NCBI RefSeq assembly: GCF_035607535.1
Contig: NZ_JAYDZX010000006.1
Coordinates: 151,777-215,776, forward strand
Length of the DNA: 64,000 nucleotides
Direction of reading: 5' to 3'
Source: Salinimicrobium sp035607535
GTDB taxonomy: Bacteria; Bacteroidota; Bacteroidia; Flavobacteriales; Flavobacteriaceae
The notes under the pieces were generated by a model that saw only the letters and a program-made list of their open reading frames with translations, did not search any database and was not told where the DNA came from. Position numbers and translations under genes: made by a program. This document shows, piece by piece, positions 8,473 through 17,466 of the stretch. The number at the start of each line of letters is the position of its first letter. The stretch's first letter is position 1.

Positions 8473-8879
8473 ACTTGAATTCGTTAAAATTTTATCAATT
8501 TCTATAACGAACAAATATACCAAAATCATACCTGTAAAACCACTTCAACCCCTGTTAAAGCCTTGAAGTTATCAACAATTTATGTGGAAAAATCCTCACC
8601 TGTAGCCCTTTGGAAAGATCTCATTTAGAGAGAGCACCTAAAGCTGAAGTAACATAAAATCTACTGATTCTCCAATCTTTAGGAAGACCCTGAAAAAAAC
8701 CCTGAAAAACCTTTTTCCACAAATTCTTTCCTGCTGAATTTCTTCCTGATGAAGCTCCATTCCCCAAGATATTTTTCGAGCTAAAGTTTTTCATCTTTTT
8801 AACGGCAATTAAAGAAAACCTTAACTTAAGTTTCCCTCACATGATTTATATTTAAACCAGTAATTAAAAAACAGAAGAA
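8473..8879. other. 407-bp divergent intergenic region with DnaA-box-like sites
   Basis: The region lies between divergent gyrB and the DUF2911 gene. It holds the gyrB -7 box, two TTTTCCACA sequences that fit TTWTNCACA (8583-8591 minus; 8713-8721 plus), a one-mismatch TTATCAACA (8569-8577) and a 12-bp-spaced direct repeat of CCCTGAAAAA starting near 8688. No ORF or RNA gene is visible. Confidence 0.5.
8512..8519 (-). promoter_or_regulatory. -7 promoter box of gyrB
   Basis: TATATTTG on the minus strand matches TAnnTTTG exactly. It lies about 40 nt before the gyrB ATG and rules out the longer frame. No good -33 TTG is visible at the expected spacing. Confidence 0.5.
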
Positions 8880-9458
8880 ATGAAGAAATTATTTATAATG
8901 CTGGCGGTTTTTGCAGGGTCATTATCAACACCTCAGCTTTATGCCCAGGAAACCCCGGAAACAACAAAGGACAATGACGGTCCTAACTTTTCAAAACTAG
9001 ATGTAAGCCCTATGGATGTTGCCTTGTTTAGAGGCGAAAACAATGAACCGGTAGCAAGGGTGCTTTACAGCCGACCTCAAACCCGCGACAGAGAGATCTT
9101 TGGGAAATTGATCCCTTACGGGGAAGTTTGGAGAACAGGAGCTAATGAGGCTACTGAAATTACACTTTACCAGGACATGATGGTGGGTGACAAAACAATA
9201 AAGAAAGGGACTTACACCTTATTTACTATTCCAAAGGAAAAGGAATGGACAATAATCCTCAATAACAGCACAAACATCTGGGGTGCATACGACTACCACG
9301 TTGAAAAGGATGTGGCCAGAATTACTGTACCGGTGAGAAAATCCCCTGTACCTATTGATGCACTCTCAATGAGCTTTGCAAAAAGTAATGACGGTGCAAA
9401 TCTTTTTATTGGATGGGACGATCGTTACGTAAAAGTTCCATTTAAAGAAACTATGTAA
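8880..9458 (+). CDS. DUF2911 secreted protein
   Basis: A 192-residue protein with a signal peptide ending near LYAQ (residue 22). The mature part carries the DUF2911 pattern: VARVLYSRPQTRDREIFG, then LIPYGEVWRTGANEATEI and KGTYTLFTIPKEKEWTIILN. Members are common in Bacteroidota and presumed periplasmic or surface exposed; no reaction is known to me. It stands alone on the plus strand, divergent from gyrB, and has its own terminator. Confidence 0.9.
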   Translation: MKKLFIMLAVFAGSLSTPQLYAQETPETTKDNDGPNFSKLDVSPMDVALFRGENNEPVARVLYSRPQTRDREIFGKLIPYGEVWRTGANEATEITLYQDMMVGDKTIKKGTYTLFTIPKEKEWTIILNNSTNIWGAYDYHVEKDVARITVPVRKSPVPIDALSMSFAKSNDGANLFIGWDDRYVKVPFKETM

Positions 9459-9481
9459 CTCCATAGGAAAAAGAAATTGAA

Positions 9482-9510
9482 AACGTCCTTTTTAAAAGGG
9501 CGTTTTTTTA
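9482..9510 (+). terminator. Intrinsic terminator of the DUF2911 gene
   Basis: The stem AACGTCCTTTT/AAAAGGGCGTT has one G-T wobble and is followed by seven T. It touches the queE stop codon on the other strand, so it may also serve queE. Confidence 0.8.
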
Positions 9511-10140
9511 TGGAATATTGAGATACTTGTGAGTTTGCAGGGAGACCTTCCACTTTGGGTTTTGCATTACATAGTCCACAATTAAAGGCATCATTTTCTC
9601 CCTGTTGCTCCACTCCGGCTGTAAGTACAGAATGCAGTTGTCATTCACTTTGGCAGCTTGTTCCTCGGCAAATATGAAGTCATGCTTGTTAAAGACGATC
9701 ACCTTCAATTCATGCGCTACTTCATACACCTCCCTAGTGGGAAGTTTATTTTTCTTGGGAGAAAGACATATCCAGTCCCAGGTACCGGTCAAGGGATAAG
9801 CTCCTGAAGTTTCAATATGTATTTTTGCTCCTCTCTCCTTTAGCTTGCCCGTAAGAGGTTCCATATTCCAGGTAAGCGGCTCGCCACCTGTCACCACAAC
9901 CGTTTTACTGCTCTTTACGGCACTTTCAACAATGTTATCTACTGCAGTTGCGGGATGTAAAGCAGGATTCCAACTTTCCTTCACATCGCACCAGTGACAG
10001 CCAACATCACAGCCACCTACGCGAATAAAATAAGCCGCAGTCCCCTTGTGAAAACCTTCACCCTGTATGGTATAAAATTCTTCCATTAGCGGCAGCATCT
10101 TTCCCTGCTCCACCAACTCGTTCATTTCCTTCTCATTCAT
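9508..10140 (-). CDS. queE: 7-carboxy-7-deazaguanine synthase
   Basis: A radical-SAM enzyme that converts 6-carboxy-tetrahydropterin to 7-carboxy-7-deazaguanine in queuosine (preQ0) biosynthesis. The 4Fe-4S cysteines are in GGCDVGCHWCDVK (CxxxCxxC), preceded by EEFYTIQGEGFHKGTAAYF. VVTGGEPLTW is the SAM-binding GGEP motif. The start at 10140 gives 210 residues; the frame reaches back to 10149, but a -7 box overlaps that codon, so the inner ATG is preferred and the mRNA may be leaderless. No other queuosine gene is adjacent. Confidence 0.94.
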   Translation of the reverse strand: MNEKEMNELVEQGKMLPLMEEFYTIQGEGFHKGTAAYFIRVGGCDVGCHWCDVKESWNPALHPATAVDNIVESAVKSSKTVVVTGGEPLTWNMEPLTGKLKERGAKIHIETSGAYPLTGTWDWICLSPKKNKLPTREVYEVAHELKVIVFNKHDFIFAEEQAAKVNDNCILYLQPEWSNREKMMPLIVDYVMQNPKWKVSLQTHKYLNIP

Positions 10141-10146
10141 AGGCGG

Positions 10147-10154
10147 CAAAGGTA
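10147..10154 (-). promoter_or_regulatory. -7 promoter box of queE
   Basis: TACCTTTG on the minus strand matches TAnnTTTG. Its 3' end is 6 nt before the A of the ATG at 10140, so transcription would begin at or very near the start codon. Confidence 0.45.
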
Positions 10155-10280
10155 CATAAAAACCTGCAGCCTTCCCCTTAAAGCTAAGCTCTCAAAAATG
10201 ATATTTCTGGCACCTGCCCAAGAAAAATTTTTTCGGACTCCAGTCAAAGTTTTCTTACTTTAACCCTTTATTTAATCCTC

Positions 10281-11600
10281 GTGTTTTTGCACCACATCCT
10301 AAAAAAATTTCCGCTTCTACTTTCACTACTGCTCCTGCTTTCCTGTGCTCCAGGAAAAGACCTGGAAAGAGAGCTCGAGAAAAACTTTGTGAAAGCCGAA
10401 GATTCGGTCCCATGGTTCCGGGGGATCATGATCTACGAACCGGCCACGAAAAAGGTCCTTTTTGAGCATAATTCAAATAAATATTTCACCCCTGCCTCAA
10501 CTACAAAACTTCTGAGTTTTTACACCGGACTAAAATTGCTGAAGGATTCCGTACCCGGATTGAAATACGGAGTTACTAACGACACTCTTTACATAAGCGG
10601 CACGGGAGACCCCACATTTTTGCACAGGGACTTCGATTCTTCAAAAATTCTGAATTTCCTCAAGTCTGCTCCTGAGACTATTGCTTACATAAATCCTGAA
10701 GCACCTGAAAAGGCATTGGGCCCCGGTTGGGCCTGGGATGACTATGCATACGGGTTTTCGGCGGAACGCTCCTCTTTTCCTATCTACGGCAATGTTGTTT
10801 CCTTTGATCGCACACCCGGATCTTTAACTGTAGTACCTTCATATTTTAAAAATGAACTACAACAAGACACCACCGAAACTTTAAAGAAAATCCGAAGAGA
10901 TGAAAAAACAAACAGCTTCGAAATTCCCGTTATTGAAACCTCAGCATTTCAGCAAAAGATTCCCTTTATTACTTCCCCGGAATTAACTGTCAAGCTCCTT
11001 TCCGATACTCTTGACAGGCCGGTGATCATGGCGAAGAACCATCCGGGGGATTTAAAATTAAAGCACAAGATCTTTAGTCAGCCCGCCGATAGCATCTACA
11101 AAAAAATGCTACAGGACAGCGACAATCTTTTTGCTGAGCAATTACTTCTAATGGCGGCAGGAGAAATTTCAGATACACTTCAAGCAAAGATTGTCATTGA
11201 TCACATGAAGCAGGAATTCCTTCAGGAGATGCCTTATGATTTGCAGTGGGTTGACGGCTCGGGCCTCTCAAGATATAATCTCACTACTCCCGCAAATATG
11301 GTATGGCTACTGGAAAGAATTTATGAGGAAGTGGAACAGGAGCGGCTGTTTCAACTCTTACCTGCAGGAGGAGTGTCGGGAACTTTAAAAAATGATTATA
11401 AGGCTCCTGCAGATAAGCCCCCATTCGTTTTTGCAAAGACGGGAACAATGAAGAATAACCACAGCCTGAGCGGGTACTTAGTGACTGCATCGGGTAAAGT
11501 TCTTATCTTCAGTTTTATGAACAGCAATTATGTTGCTCCAACTGCTGAAGTTAAGGCAAGAATGAACCAGGTATTGCGAACTATATATTTGAATTATTAG
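10281..11600 (+). CDS. dacB: D-alanyl-D-alanine carboxypeptidase/endopeptidase, PBP4 family lipoprotein
   Basis: A 439-residue low-molecular-weight penicillin-binding protein that trims or cleaves peptidoglycan peptides in the periplasm. It starts with GTG at 10281. The N-terminus is a lipoprotein signal with cysteine 22 (LLSC). Active-site motifs are S73-TTK (SxxK), SRYN within DGSGLSRYN (SxN) and KTG at about 386-388. The spacing fits PBP4 (DacB, class C) rather than DacA. The stop is one base from the start of the next gene, an LD-carboxypeptidase, so two murein-peptide hydrolases are co-transcribed. Lipid anchoring differs from soluble E. coli PBP4. Confidence 0.9.
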   Translation: MFLHHILKKFPLLLSLLLLLSCAPGKDLERELEKNFVKAEDSVPWFRGIMIYEPATKKVLFEHNSNKYFTPASTTKLLSFYTGLKLLKDSVPGLKYGVTNDTLYISGTGDPTFLHRDFDSSKILNFLKSAPETIAYINPEAPEKALGPGWAWDDYAYGFSAERSSFPIYGNVVSFDRTPGSLTVVPSYFKNELQQDTTETLKKIRRDEKTNSFEIPVIETSAFQQKIPFITSPELTVKLLSDTLDRPVIMAKNHPGDLKLKHKIFSQPADSIYKKMLQDSDNLFAEQLLLMAAGEISDTLQAKIVIDHMKQEFLQEMPYDLQWVDGSGLSRYNLTTPANMVWLLERIYEEVEQERLFQLLPAGGVSGTLKNDYKAPADKPPFVFAKTGTMKNNHSLSGYLVTASGKVLIFSFMNSNYVAPTAEVKARMNQVLRTIYLNY

Positions 11601-11601
11601 T

Positions 11602-12663
11602 ATGGAAAGAAGGAAGTTTCTACAGAATATCGGCCTCGGCAGCATGGCTGTACCTTTTTTTAGTTGCATCACTCCGGGGGTAATAAACGATCCGGTTGAT
11701 GAAAGTCGGCCCCTTCTTCCGCCGCGGCTTAAAGCAGGAGACACTATTGGGATCGTTAGTCCTTCCGGAGCTATTTATGAGTCTCAATCTTATGAGATCG
11801 CAGTCGAATCTATGCAGGCTTTGGGGCTGAACGTAAAACTAGGAGAACATGTAAGAGCCCGACACGGGCATTTGGCCGGTACTGATGAACAACGGGCAGA
11901 GGAACTCAACGACATGTTCCGGGATCCTGATGTTGATGCTATTATTTGCCTTAGAGGAGGATCCGGAGCAGCAAGGATCCTGAACTTACTTGATTATGAT
12001 GCCATAAAGAATAATCCAAAAGTATTTATTGGTTACAGTGATATTACTGCTCTGCACCTTGCGATACATCAAAGGACCGGGCTAGTGACTTTTCACGGCC
12101 CCCTGGCTACTTCCACCTGGAATTCTTTTGCCGTAGAGCATTTGCAAAAACTCCTTTTTGAAGCAGAAGCCGTGCAATATTCTAATCCTGCAGACAAAGG
12201 AGGGCTGCTTACACAAACCAAAAACAGAATTAGAACCATCACCCCCGGAACCACAACAGGTGAACTTTTGGGCGGAAATCTCTCTGTCCTCACCGGACTC
12301 ATGGGAACTCCTTTCTTCCCCACCGACTGGTCCGGAAAAATTCTTTACCTCGAAGACGTAGGGGAACAGATCTATGCTGTAGATCGTATGCTTTCGCAAT
12401 TAAAATTGGGAGGTGTTCTTGAGCAAATCAATGGAGTTATCTTCGGAAAATGCAGTGATTGTGAACCCGGCGGTGCCGGAGGTTACGGTTCTCTAACGCT
12501 TGAAGAAGTACTTGATCATTATTTCAAACCTCTAAAGATCCCTGCTTTTGAAGGAGCCATGATAGGCCATATTAGCGATAATGCAACTATTCCCAATGGA
12601 ATACGTGCAGAAATGAACTCCGAAAAGGGAACCTTTACACTGCTTCATCCTGCTGTGAAGTAA
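11602..12663 (+). CDS. LD-carboxypeptidase (peptidase S66, LdcA-like)
   Basis: A 353-residue protein that should remove the terminal D-Ala from murein tetrapeptides. S66 motifs are present: LKAGDTIGIVSPSG, IICLRGGSGAARIL, then GYSDITALH with the nucleophile serine, LEDVGEQIYAVDRML with the general-base glutamate and GHISDNATIPNG with the histidine. The N-terminus MERRKFLQNIGLGSMA resembles a Tat signal, and FFSC could be a lipobox, so it is probably exported, unlike cytoplasmic E. coli LdcA. It follows dacB after one base. Confidence 0.9.
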   Translation: MERRKFLQNIGLGSMAVPFFSCITPGVINDPVDESRPLLPPRLKAGDTIGIVSPSGAIYESQSYEIAVESMQALGLNVKLGEHVRARHGHLAGTDEQRAEELNDMFRDPDVDAIICLRGGSGAARILNLLDYDAIKNNPKVFIGYSDITALHLAIHQRTGLVTFHGPLATSTWNSFAVEHLQKLLFEAEAVQYSNPADKGGLLTQTKNRIRTITPGTTTGELLGGNLSVLTGLMGTPFFPTDWSGKILYLEDVGEQIYAVDRMLSQLKLGGVLEQINGVIFGKCSDCEPGGAGGYGSLTLEEVLDHYFKPLKIPAFEGAMIGHISDNATIPNGIRAEMNSEKGTFTLLHPAVK

Positions 12664-12723
12664 TTACCGCTAATTGTAAGCCGCCTAATCCCTCACAATT
12701 CTTATTTTTATAAAAATTTTAAA

Positions 12724-14253
12724 GTGATCGACAAGCAGCAATTTACTTCACATATTTCGTCTGGTTATGAACCTAAAGGTGATTCTATTTACCTTGGGGC
12801 CGCTATGTTCGAGGGAGAAGTTTTTCCAGATGCTGCCGTAAGAATTCCCCTAAAGACCCTCAACAGGCACGGACTTATCGCAGGAGCTACGGGAACAGGT
12901 AAATCCAAAACTCTGCAGATCCTTGCCGAGAACCTCTCAAAAAAGGGAGTTCCGGTGTTGCTCATGGATGTAAAAGGAGATCTTAGTGGAGTAGCAAAAC
13001 CTTCAGCCGGGGAGGATTTTATTTATAAACGCCACGAGAAGCTTCAGTATAAATTTGAAGCATCGGCTTCACCGGTTGAGATCCTGACCCTTTCCGAAGA
13101 AGAAGGAGTAAGATTAAGAGCTACCGTTAGTGAATTTGGACCGGTACTTTTGGGCCGCATCCTGGAACTTTCACCTGCCCAAAGTGGCATAATTTCCATC
13201 ATCTTTAAATATTGTGATGACAATCATCTTCCGCTTCTGGACTTAAAGGACCTCAAGAAGATCCTTCAGTATGCAACAGAGGAAGGAAAAGAAGAATTTG
13301 AAAGATCCTACGGCAGGATCTCTTCTGCATCTACAGGAGCTATTCTTCGAAAAATAGTCACTCTGGAGCAACAAGGCGCCGACCTCTTCTTTGGAGAAAG
13401 GTCATTCGAGGTCGAAGATCTGGTAAGAACGAACAGTGATGGCCATGGTTATATCAACATCCTGCGCCTTACAGACATCCAGGACCGCCCGAAACTCTTC
13501 AGCACTTTTATGCTTAGTCTTCTTGCAGAGATCTATAATACCTTTCCTGAGCAGGGGGACAGTGATAAACCAAAGCTGGTGCTTTTTATTGATGAAGCGC
13601 ATCTCATCTTTGAAGAAGCTTCCGGAGCTTTACTTAACCAGATCGAGAGCATTGTGAAACTGATAAGGTCGAAAGGAGTCGGCATTTATTTTGTCACACA
13701 AAATCCTGCCGACGTTCCAGCTGATGTACTTGGGCAGCTCGGTCTAAAGATCCAGCATGCTTTAAGGGCATTTACAGCCAAGGATCGAAAAGCCATCAAA
13801 CTGGCAGCAGAAAATTATCCGATCTCCGAATTTTACGATACCAAAACCGAACTTACCACGTTAGGAATTGGGGAAGCCCTTGTGACGGCACTGGATGAGA
13901 AAGGAAGGCCAACCCCGCTCGCGGCAACTATGTTAAGGGCACCTATGAGCCGAATGAATATTCTAACCGCAGAGGAACTTAGGGAGCTAACAGCCACTTC
14001 CTCGCTGGCGAAGAAGTATAATGACAATATAGACCGCGAAAGTGCTTACGAGATCCTCACCCGCAAAATTGAAAGAGCCGATGAGGAGAAGGCCAAAAAG
14101 CAGGCCGAGAAGGAAAGAAAGAAAATTGAAAGAACGGGTTCAGGAAGAAAGACAACTTCCAGTTCAGACTCTCAAAAAGCTGTAATTAAAGTTCTCACCA
14201 GTGCTACCTTCATTAGAGGTGTAATGGGAGTTCTCAATAAACTTTTAAAATAA
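12724..14253 (+). CDS. HerA-like helicase domain ATPase (DUF853)
   Basis: A 509-residue P-loop ATPase starting with GTG at 12724. Walker A is GATGTGKSK (residues 54-62), MDVKGDLSG follows, and Walker B is LVLFIDEAHLIFEEA. The arrangement matches DUF853, a family related to HerA/FtsK-type motors; its cellular role is not settled. The last 80 residues are rich in Lys and Glu (about 440-480) and probably form a basic coiled coil. No NurA-like nuclease gene is next to it, so it is not a typical HerA-NurA end-resection pair. It is followed after 17 bp by a lipoprotein gene. Confidence 0.88.
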   Translation: MIDKQQFTSHISSGYEPKGDSIYLGAAMFEGEVFPDAAVRIPLKTLNRHGLIAGATGTGKSKTLQILAENLSKKGVPVLLMDVKGDLSGVAKPSAGEDFIYKRHEKLQYKFEASASPVEILTLSEEEGVRLRATVSEFGPVLLGRILELSPAQSGIISIIFKYCDDNHLPLLDLKDLKKILQYATEEGKEEFERSYGRISSASTGAILRKIVTLEQQGADLFFGERSFEVEDLVRTNSDGHGYINILRLTDIQDRPKLFSTFMLSLLAEIYNTFPEQGDSDKPKLVLFIDEAHLIFEEASGALLNQIESIVKLIRSKGVGIYFVTQNPADVPADVLGQLGLKIQHALRAFTAKDRKAIKLAAENYPISEFYDTKTELTTLGIGEALVTALDEKGRPTPLAATMLRAPMSRMNILTAEELRELTATSSLAKKYNDNIDRESAYEILTRKIERADEEKAKKQAEKERKKIERTGSGRKTTSSSDSQKAVIKVLTSATFIRGVMGVLNKLLK

Positions 14254-14270
14254 TTAATTTAAAAATCCCC

Positions 14271-14828
14271 ATGCGCAAAAGTCTCTTATTCTCCTTACTT
14301 ATTACCACCGGACTTTTTGTTTCCTGTGATAAAGAACAGGATCCTTTTTTAATCGGCGCCAACAGCATAGGCCGCCTAACCAAGGATATTAGAATATATC
14401 AGCTCGATTCAATTTTTGCTGAAGATTCTATTGTAAAACAAGTAAGCAACAGTGAATTGTACCGCAAAAGCAATGAGATCGAAGTTTATGATACAGAAGG
14501 AAAGAAGCTGCTGCTTATTGAACCTGTGCAGGCCTTCGACTCTACCAGCACCATAGGTTTTGTGCAGGTACTTGATCCCAGGTACCAAACAGCTAAAGGT
14601 CTGGGAAAAGAAAGTACTTTTAAGGATATTGTCGAGAATTACAATATTTCCCGAATAGAAAACACGCTTAGTGCAGCAGTGATATTCATCGACGAGTTGA
14701 ATGTATATGTCACAATCGATAAAAAACAACTGCCTGTGGAATTGCGATATGATACCCAGAGCCGCATACAGGCATCGCAGATCCCTGATGATGCAAAGAT
14801 CAAGTACTTCATGATCGACTGGGATTAA
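14271..14828 (+). CDS. Uncharacterised lipoprotein
   Basis: A 185-residue protein with a lipoprotein signal (MRKSLLFSLLITTGLFVSC, cysteine 19). The mature part begins with acidic DKEQDPFLIGANSIGRL and is mainly alternating charged and hydrophobic segments with no motif I recognise. It ends PDDAKIKYFMIDWD. The look is of a conserved Flavobacteriaceae periplasmic or surface lipoprotein. It lies between the DUF853 gene and rluF on the same strand with short gaps of 17 and 19 bp. Confidence 0.75.
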   Translation: MRKSLLFSLLITTGLFVSCDKEQDPFLIGANSIGRLTKDIRIYQLDSIFAEDSIVKQVSNSELYRKSNEIEVYDTEGKKLLLIEPVQAFDSTSTIGFVQVLDPRYQTAKGLGKESTFKDIVENYNISRIENTLSAAVIFIDELNVYVTIDKKQLPVELRYDTQSRIQASQIPDDAKIKYFMIDWD

Positions 14829-14847
14829 TTTTCTTTAAAATTCTTAA

Positions 14848-15693
14848 ATGACTTCCAATAATCTCACCCGTTTAAATAAATACCTGAGCGAAGTTGGCTA
14901 CTGTTCCAGGCGAAAAGCCGATACCCTCATTGAACAGGGACGGGTGACCATTAACGGAGAGGTTCCCGAAATGGGGACTAAAGTAGGCCCGGGTGATGAA
15001 GTTCGGGTAAACGGCGAACTAATCGTTCCCCCCAAAAAAGAAAATGTTTACCTGGCTTTCAACAAGCCGATTGGAATCGTTTGCACCACAAATCCCGCCG
15101 AAAAGAAGAATATTGTTGACTACATAAACTTTCCTACCCGCATTTTCCCCATAGGGAGACTGGATAAACCAAGTGAGGGTTTAATCCTCCTCACAGATGA
15201 CGGAGATATTGTCAATAAGATCCTTAGAGCCCGTAACAACCACGAGAAGGAATACATAGTTACCGTAGACCGGTTAATAACAGATGATTTTATCCAAAGA
15301 ATGTCGTCTGGAATTCCCATTTTAGATACTATAACCCGGGAGTGCGAAGTGGAGCAGTTGAGCAAATTTGTCTTCAGGATTGTGCTTACCCAGGGCCTCA
15401 ACAGGCAGATACGCCGCATGTGTGAATATCTGGGTTACGAAGTGGTAAAACTGAAACGAATAAGGATAATGAATATTGAGCTGGATGTTCCGGTGGGAAA
15501 ATATCGCCATCTCACTTCAGAAGAATTGGAAGAACTTGAGCGTCTCACAGGAGCATCAACAAAGACTGAAGAGGCGTCGACAGGCTTGAAACCGGGAGAA
15601 AAGAAGCCGGGAAAGGATGTAAAAACCTCTTCCTCAGGAAAAAAGAATACCGAAAAGAAATTCCCCCGAAACAGAAGGAAAAGGGAATCTTAA
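14848..15693 (+). CDS. rluF: 23S rRNA pseudouridine(2604) synthase RluF
   Basis: A 281-residue RsuA-family pseudouridine synthase. An N-terminal S4 RNA-binding domain (about residues 5-60: LNKYLSEVGYCSRRKADTLI, GDEVRVNG) precedes the catalytic domain. The catalytic aspartate is in FPIGRLDKPSEGLILLT. NKPIGIVCTT, NHEKEYIVTVD and QGLNRQIRRMCEYLGYEV are especially close to E. coli RluF. The last 45 residues are a Lys/Ser-rich, probably disordered tail (KKPGKDVKTSSSGKKNTEKK). RluB or RsuA are the alternatives, but the DHEKEY-type segment favours RluF. Confidence 0.9.
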   Translation: MTSNNLTRLNKYLSEVGYCSRRKADTLIEQGRVTINGEVPEMGTKVGPGDEVRVNGELIVPPKKENVYLAFNKPIGIVCTTNPAEKKNIVDYINFPTRIFPIGRLDKPSEGLILLTDDGDIVNKILRARNNHEKEYIVTVDRLITDDFIQRMSSGIPILDTITRECEVEQLSKFVFRIVLTQGLNRQIRRMCEYLGYEVVKLKRIRIMNIELDVPVGKYRHLTSEELEELERLTGASTKTEEASTGLKPGEKKPGKDVKTSSSGKKNTEKKFPRNRRKRES

Positions 15694-15697
15694 CAGA

Positions 15698-15735
15698 GAA
15701 TTAAGCAAATAATCTGGCTTATCTGCTTAATTTTA
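15698..15735 (+). terminator. Stem-loop after rluF
   Basis: AATTAAGCA/TGCTTAATT (9 bp) is continued after one mismatch by ATAA/TTAT, with a short loop and TTTT after it. It is AU-rich, so a weaker terminator than others here. Confidence 0.6.
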
Positions 15736-15746
15736 AGAAAAAAGTT

Positions 15747-15986
15747 ATGCCAGACAATCGAATCAAGAACGAAGACCAGTACGAAGCTTTAAGAGACAAA
15801 GGCGCGAGCAAGGAAAAAGCTGCCAGAATCGCCAATTCTTCAAATTCAGGAAAGAAAGGTGGTAAAGCCGGCAAATACGAAGATCGCAGCAAAGACGAAC
15901 TCTACAAAAAAGCAAAAGAAGTAGGTATTGAGGGCCGATCAAAAATGAGTAAGAAAGAATTGATCAGCGCTCTACGTAACCATTAG
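15747..15986 (+). CDS. Small Rho-N/SAP-like domain protein
   Basis: A 79-residue, strongly basic protein. The C-terminal half (SKDELYKKAKEVGIEGRSKM then SKKELISALR) is the Rho-termination-factor N-terminal fold, a small helical nucleic-acid-binding module. The N-terminal half (NEDQYEALRDKGASKEKAAR) followed by a Gly/Lys-rich linker is typical of a family of small proteins in many bacteria (DUF7218-like). No enzymatic function is expected; binding to RNA or DNA is an inference from the fold. It ends 3 bp before the VOC gene. Confidence 0.8.
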   Translation: MPDNRIKNEDQYEALRDKGASKEKAARIANSSNSGKKGGKAGKYEDRSKDELYKKAKEVGIEGRSKMSKKELISALRNH

Positions 15987-15989
15987 AAA

Positions 15990-16415
15990 ATGCAAAAAGT
16001 TCAACCATTTCATTTAGCCATTCCGGTAGACAATCTGGAGAAGGCCAGGGTATTTTATAGAGAAGTTCTAGGCTGTGAAGAAGGTAGAAGCAGTGACCAC
16101 TGGGTTGACTTCAACTTCTTTGGCCATCAACTTGTCATCCACTACAAAGCCGCTTCCGAAGGGAGGAATACGGGAAGTAATCCCGTAGACGGTAAAGATG
16201 TTCCTATTCCACATTTTGGAGTGGTCCTGGATTGGGATACCTTCCAGGAATTCTCCGGAGAATTGAAAAGTAAAGGAGTCGAATTTGTTATTGAACCTTA
16301 CATTCGCTTTGAAGGACAGGTGGGAGAGCAGGCAACGATGTTTTTTAAAGACCCCTGCGGCAACGCTCTTGAATTCAAGGCTTTTAAAAACATTGATCAA
16401 TTATTCGCGAAATAA
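15990..16415 (+). CDS. VOC-family (glyoxalase/dioxygenase-like) protein
   Basis: A 141-residue single-domain protein with two beta-alpha-beta-beta-beta modules: FHLAIPVDNLEKARVFYREV at the start and PHFGVVLDWDTFQEF with FFKDPCGNALEFKAF at the end. H8, H about residue 70 and E about 132 fit VOC metal-ligand positions. The family includes lactoylglutathione lyases, ring-cleaving dioxygenases and resistance proteins, and nothing here identifies the substrate. It sits in a same-strand run with the small Rho-N protein before it and a permease after it. Confidence 0.85.
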   Translation: MQKVQPFHLAIPVDNLEKARVFYREVLGCEEGRSSDHWVDFNFFGHQLVIHYKAASEGRNTGSNPVDGKDVPIPHFGVVLDWDTFQEFSGELKSKGVEFVIEPYIRFEGQVGEQATMFFKDPCGNALEFKAFKNIDQLFAK

Positions 16416-16428
16416 CTACCTCAACTAA

Positions 16429-17448
16429 ATGAACAGATTAAAGCCATCTTTAGTACGACAATTGTTCGTACTACTCCTCATTATTTTTCTTCTGGTTTTG
16501 ATCTTTCGGGAGGTTTTACCGTATCTCTCGGGAATATTAGGAGCAATAACGCTTTACGTGGTCATGAGAAAACCTATGGGCTGGTTGGTTTCCCGGAATT
16601 GGCAACCAGTACTGGCGGCTTCCTTTCTCATGTTCCTCTCGTTTGTTGGCATTCTTGTACCTATCACGCTCACAGTGATCATGCTGACCTCAAAAATCGG
16701 TAAAGCCGTCGCTAATTCGGAAATGGTTTTGCAGGCCATCAAGGACCAGATCAATGAAGCTGAAGTCTATATAGGTTACGACATAAGCAAGAGCATAGAT
16801 TCTGCCCGGGTCGCAGATTGGTTGTCAAATAATTTGCAATCTCTTGGGGCAGGGACTTTTAATGCTTTCATTGCAATTAGTATCATGTACTTTTTGTTGT
16901 ACTACATGTTAATGAACAGGAATGACCTCAAAAAAATGGTGGTTTCATATATCCCTTTAGGAGAGGACAACCTGGAAGTAATTGGGAATGAAGGTGATGA
17001 AATGGTGAAATCAAATGCCCTGGGAATTCCATTAGTTGCCTTTTTTCAGGGAGTTGTTGCCTTAATCGGTTACCTTATCGTTGGTGTCCCCGATCCTCTC
17101 TTTTGGTTTGTGATCACCGCAATAGGAGCTATGGTGCCCTTCATAGGAACAGCAATTGGAATTGTTCCCGTCACCATCTTACTCTATTCGATGGGCATGG
17201 AGTGGCAGGCCATCTTCATTGTCATTTATGGTTTTGTGATCGTAGGAATTACAGATAATATTCTGCGACTATATATCCTCAATCGTTTGGCAAGTGTTCA
17301 TCCTTTAATAACACTCTTTGGGGTAATAGTAGGAGTCCCTCTCTTCGGATTTATCGGACTGATCTTCGGGCCTTTGCTCGTATCACTGTTTTTGCTTATC
17401 TTAAAAATATACAAGCACGAATACGGAAAAACTGAACACAAATTATAA
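16429..17448 (+). CDS. AI-2E-family transporter (PerM/YdiK-like)
   Basis: A 339-residue polytopic inner-membrane protein with roughly seven or eight hydrophobic segments. The first two (about 10-50) and a pair near 60-85 precede a soluble helical region (about 85-140). The C-terminal block contains GVPDPLFWFVITAIGAMVPF and FGVIVGVPLFGFIGLIFGPL, the signature of this family. Members export AI-2 in E. coli (TqsA) or act as Na+/H+ antiporters or permeases elsewhere; substrate cannot be assigned here. Confidence 0.9.
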   Translation: MNRLKPSLVRQLFVLLLIIFLLVLIFREVLPYLSGILGAITLYVVMRKPMGWLVSRNWQPVLAASFLMFLSFVGILVPITLTVIMLTSKIGKAVANSEMVLQAIKDQINEAEVYIGYDISKSIDSARVADWLSNNLQSLGAGTFNAFIAISIMYFLLYYMLMNRNDLKKMVVSYIPLGEDNLEVIGNEGDEMVKSNALGIPLVAFFQGVVALIGYLIVGVPDPLFWFVITAIGAMVPFIGTAIGIVPVTILLYSMGMEWQAIFIVIYGFVIVGITDNILRLYILNRLASVHPLITLFGVIVGVPLFGFIGLIFGPLLVSLFLLILKIYKHEYGKTEHKL

Positions 17449-17466
17449 CCTTCAAAAAACTTTGCT

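Noticed and set aside
8530..8880. Replication origin upstream of gyrB
   Set aside because: DnaA-box-like sites exist, but there is no dnaA, no long AT-rich unwinding tract, and the ribosomal cluster would be oriented head-on to replication from here.
12724..14253. HerA-type antiphage defence system
   Set aside because: The ATPase is DUF853-like and has no nuclease, SIR2, DUF4297 or other effector gene beside it; neighbours are housekeeping and lipoprotein genes.
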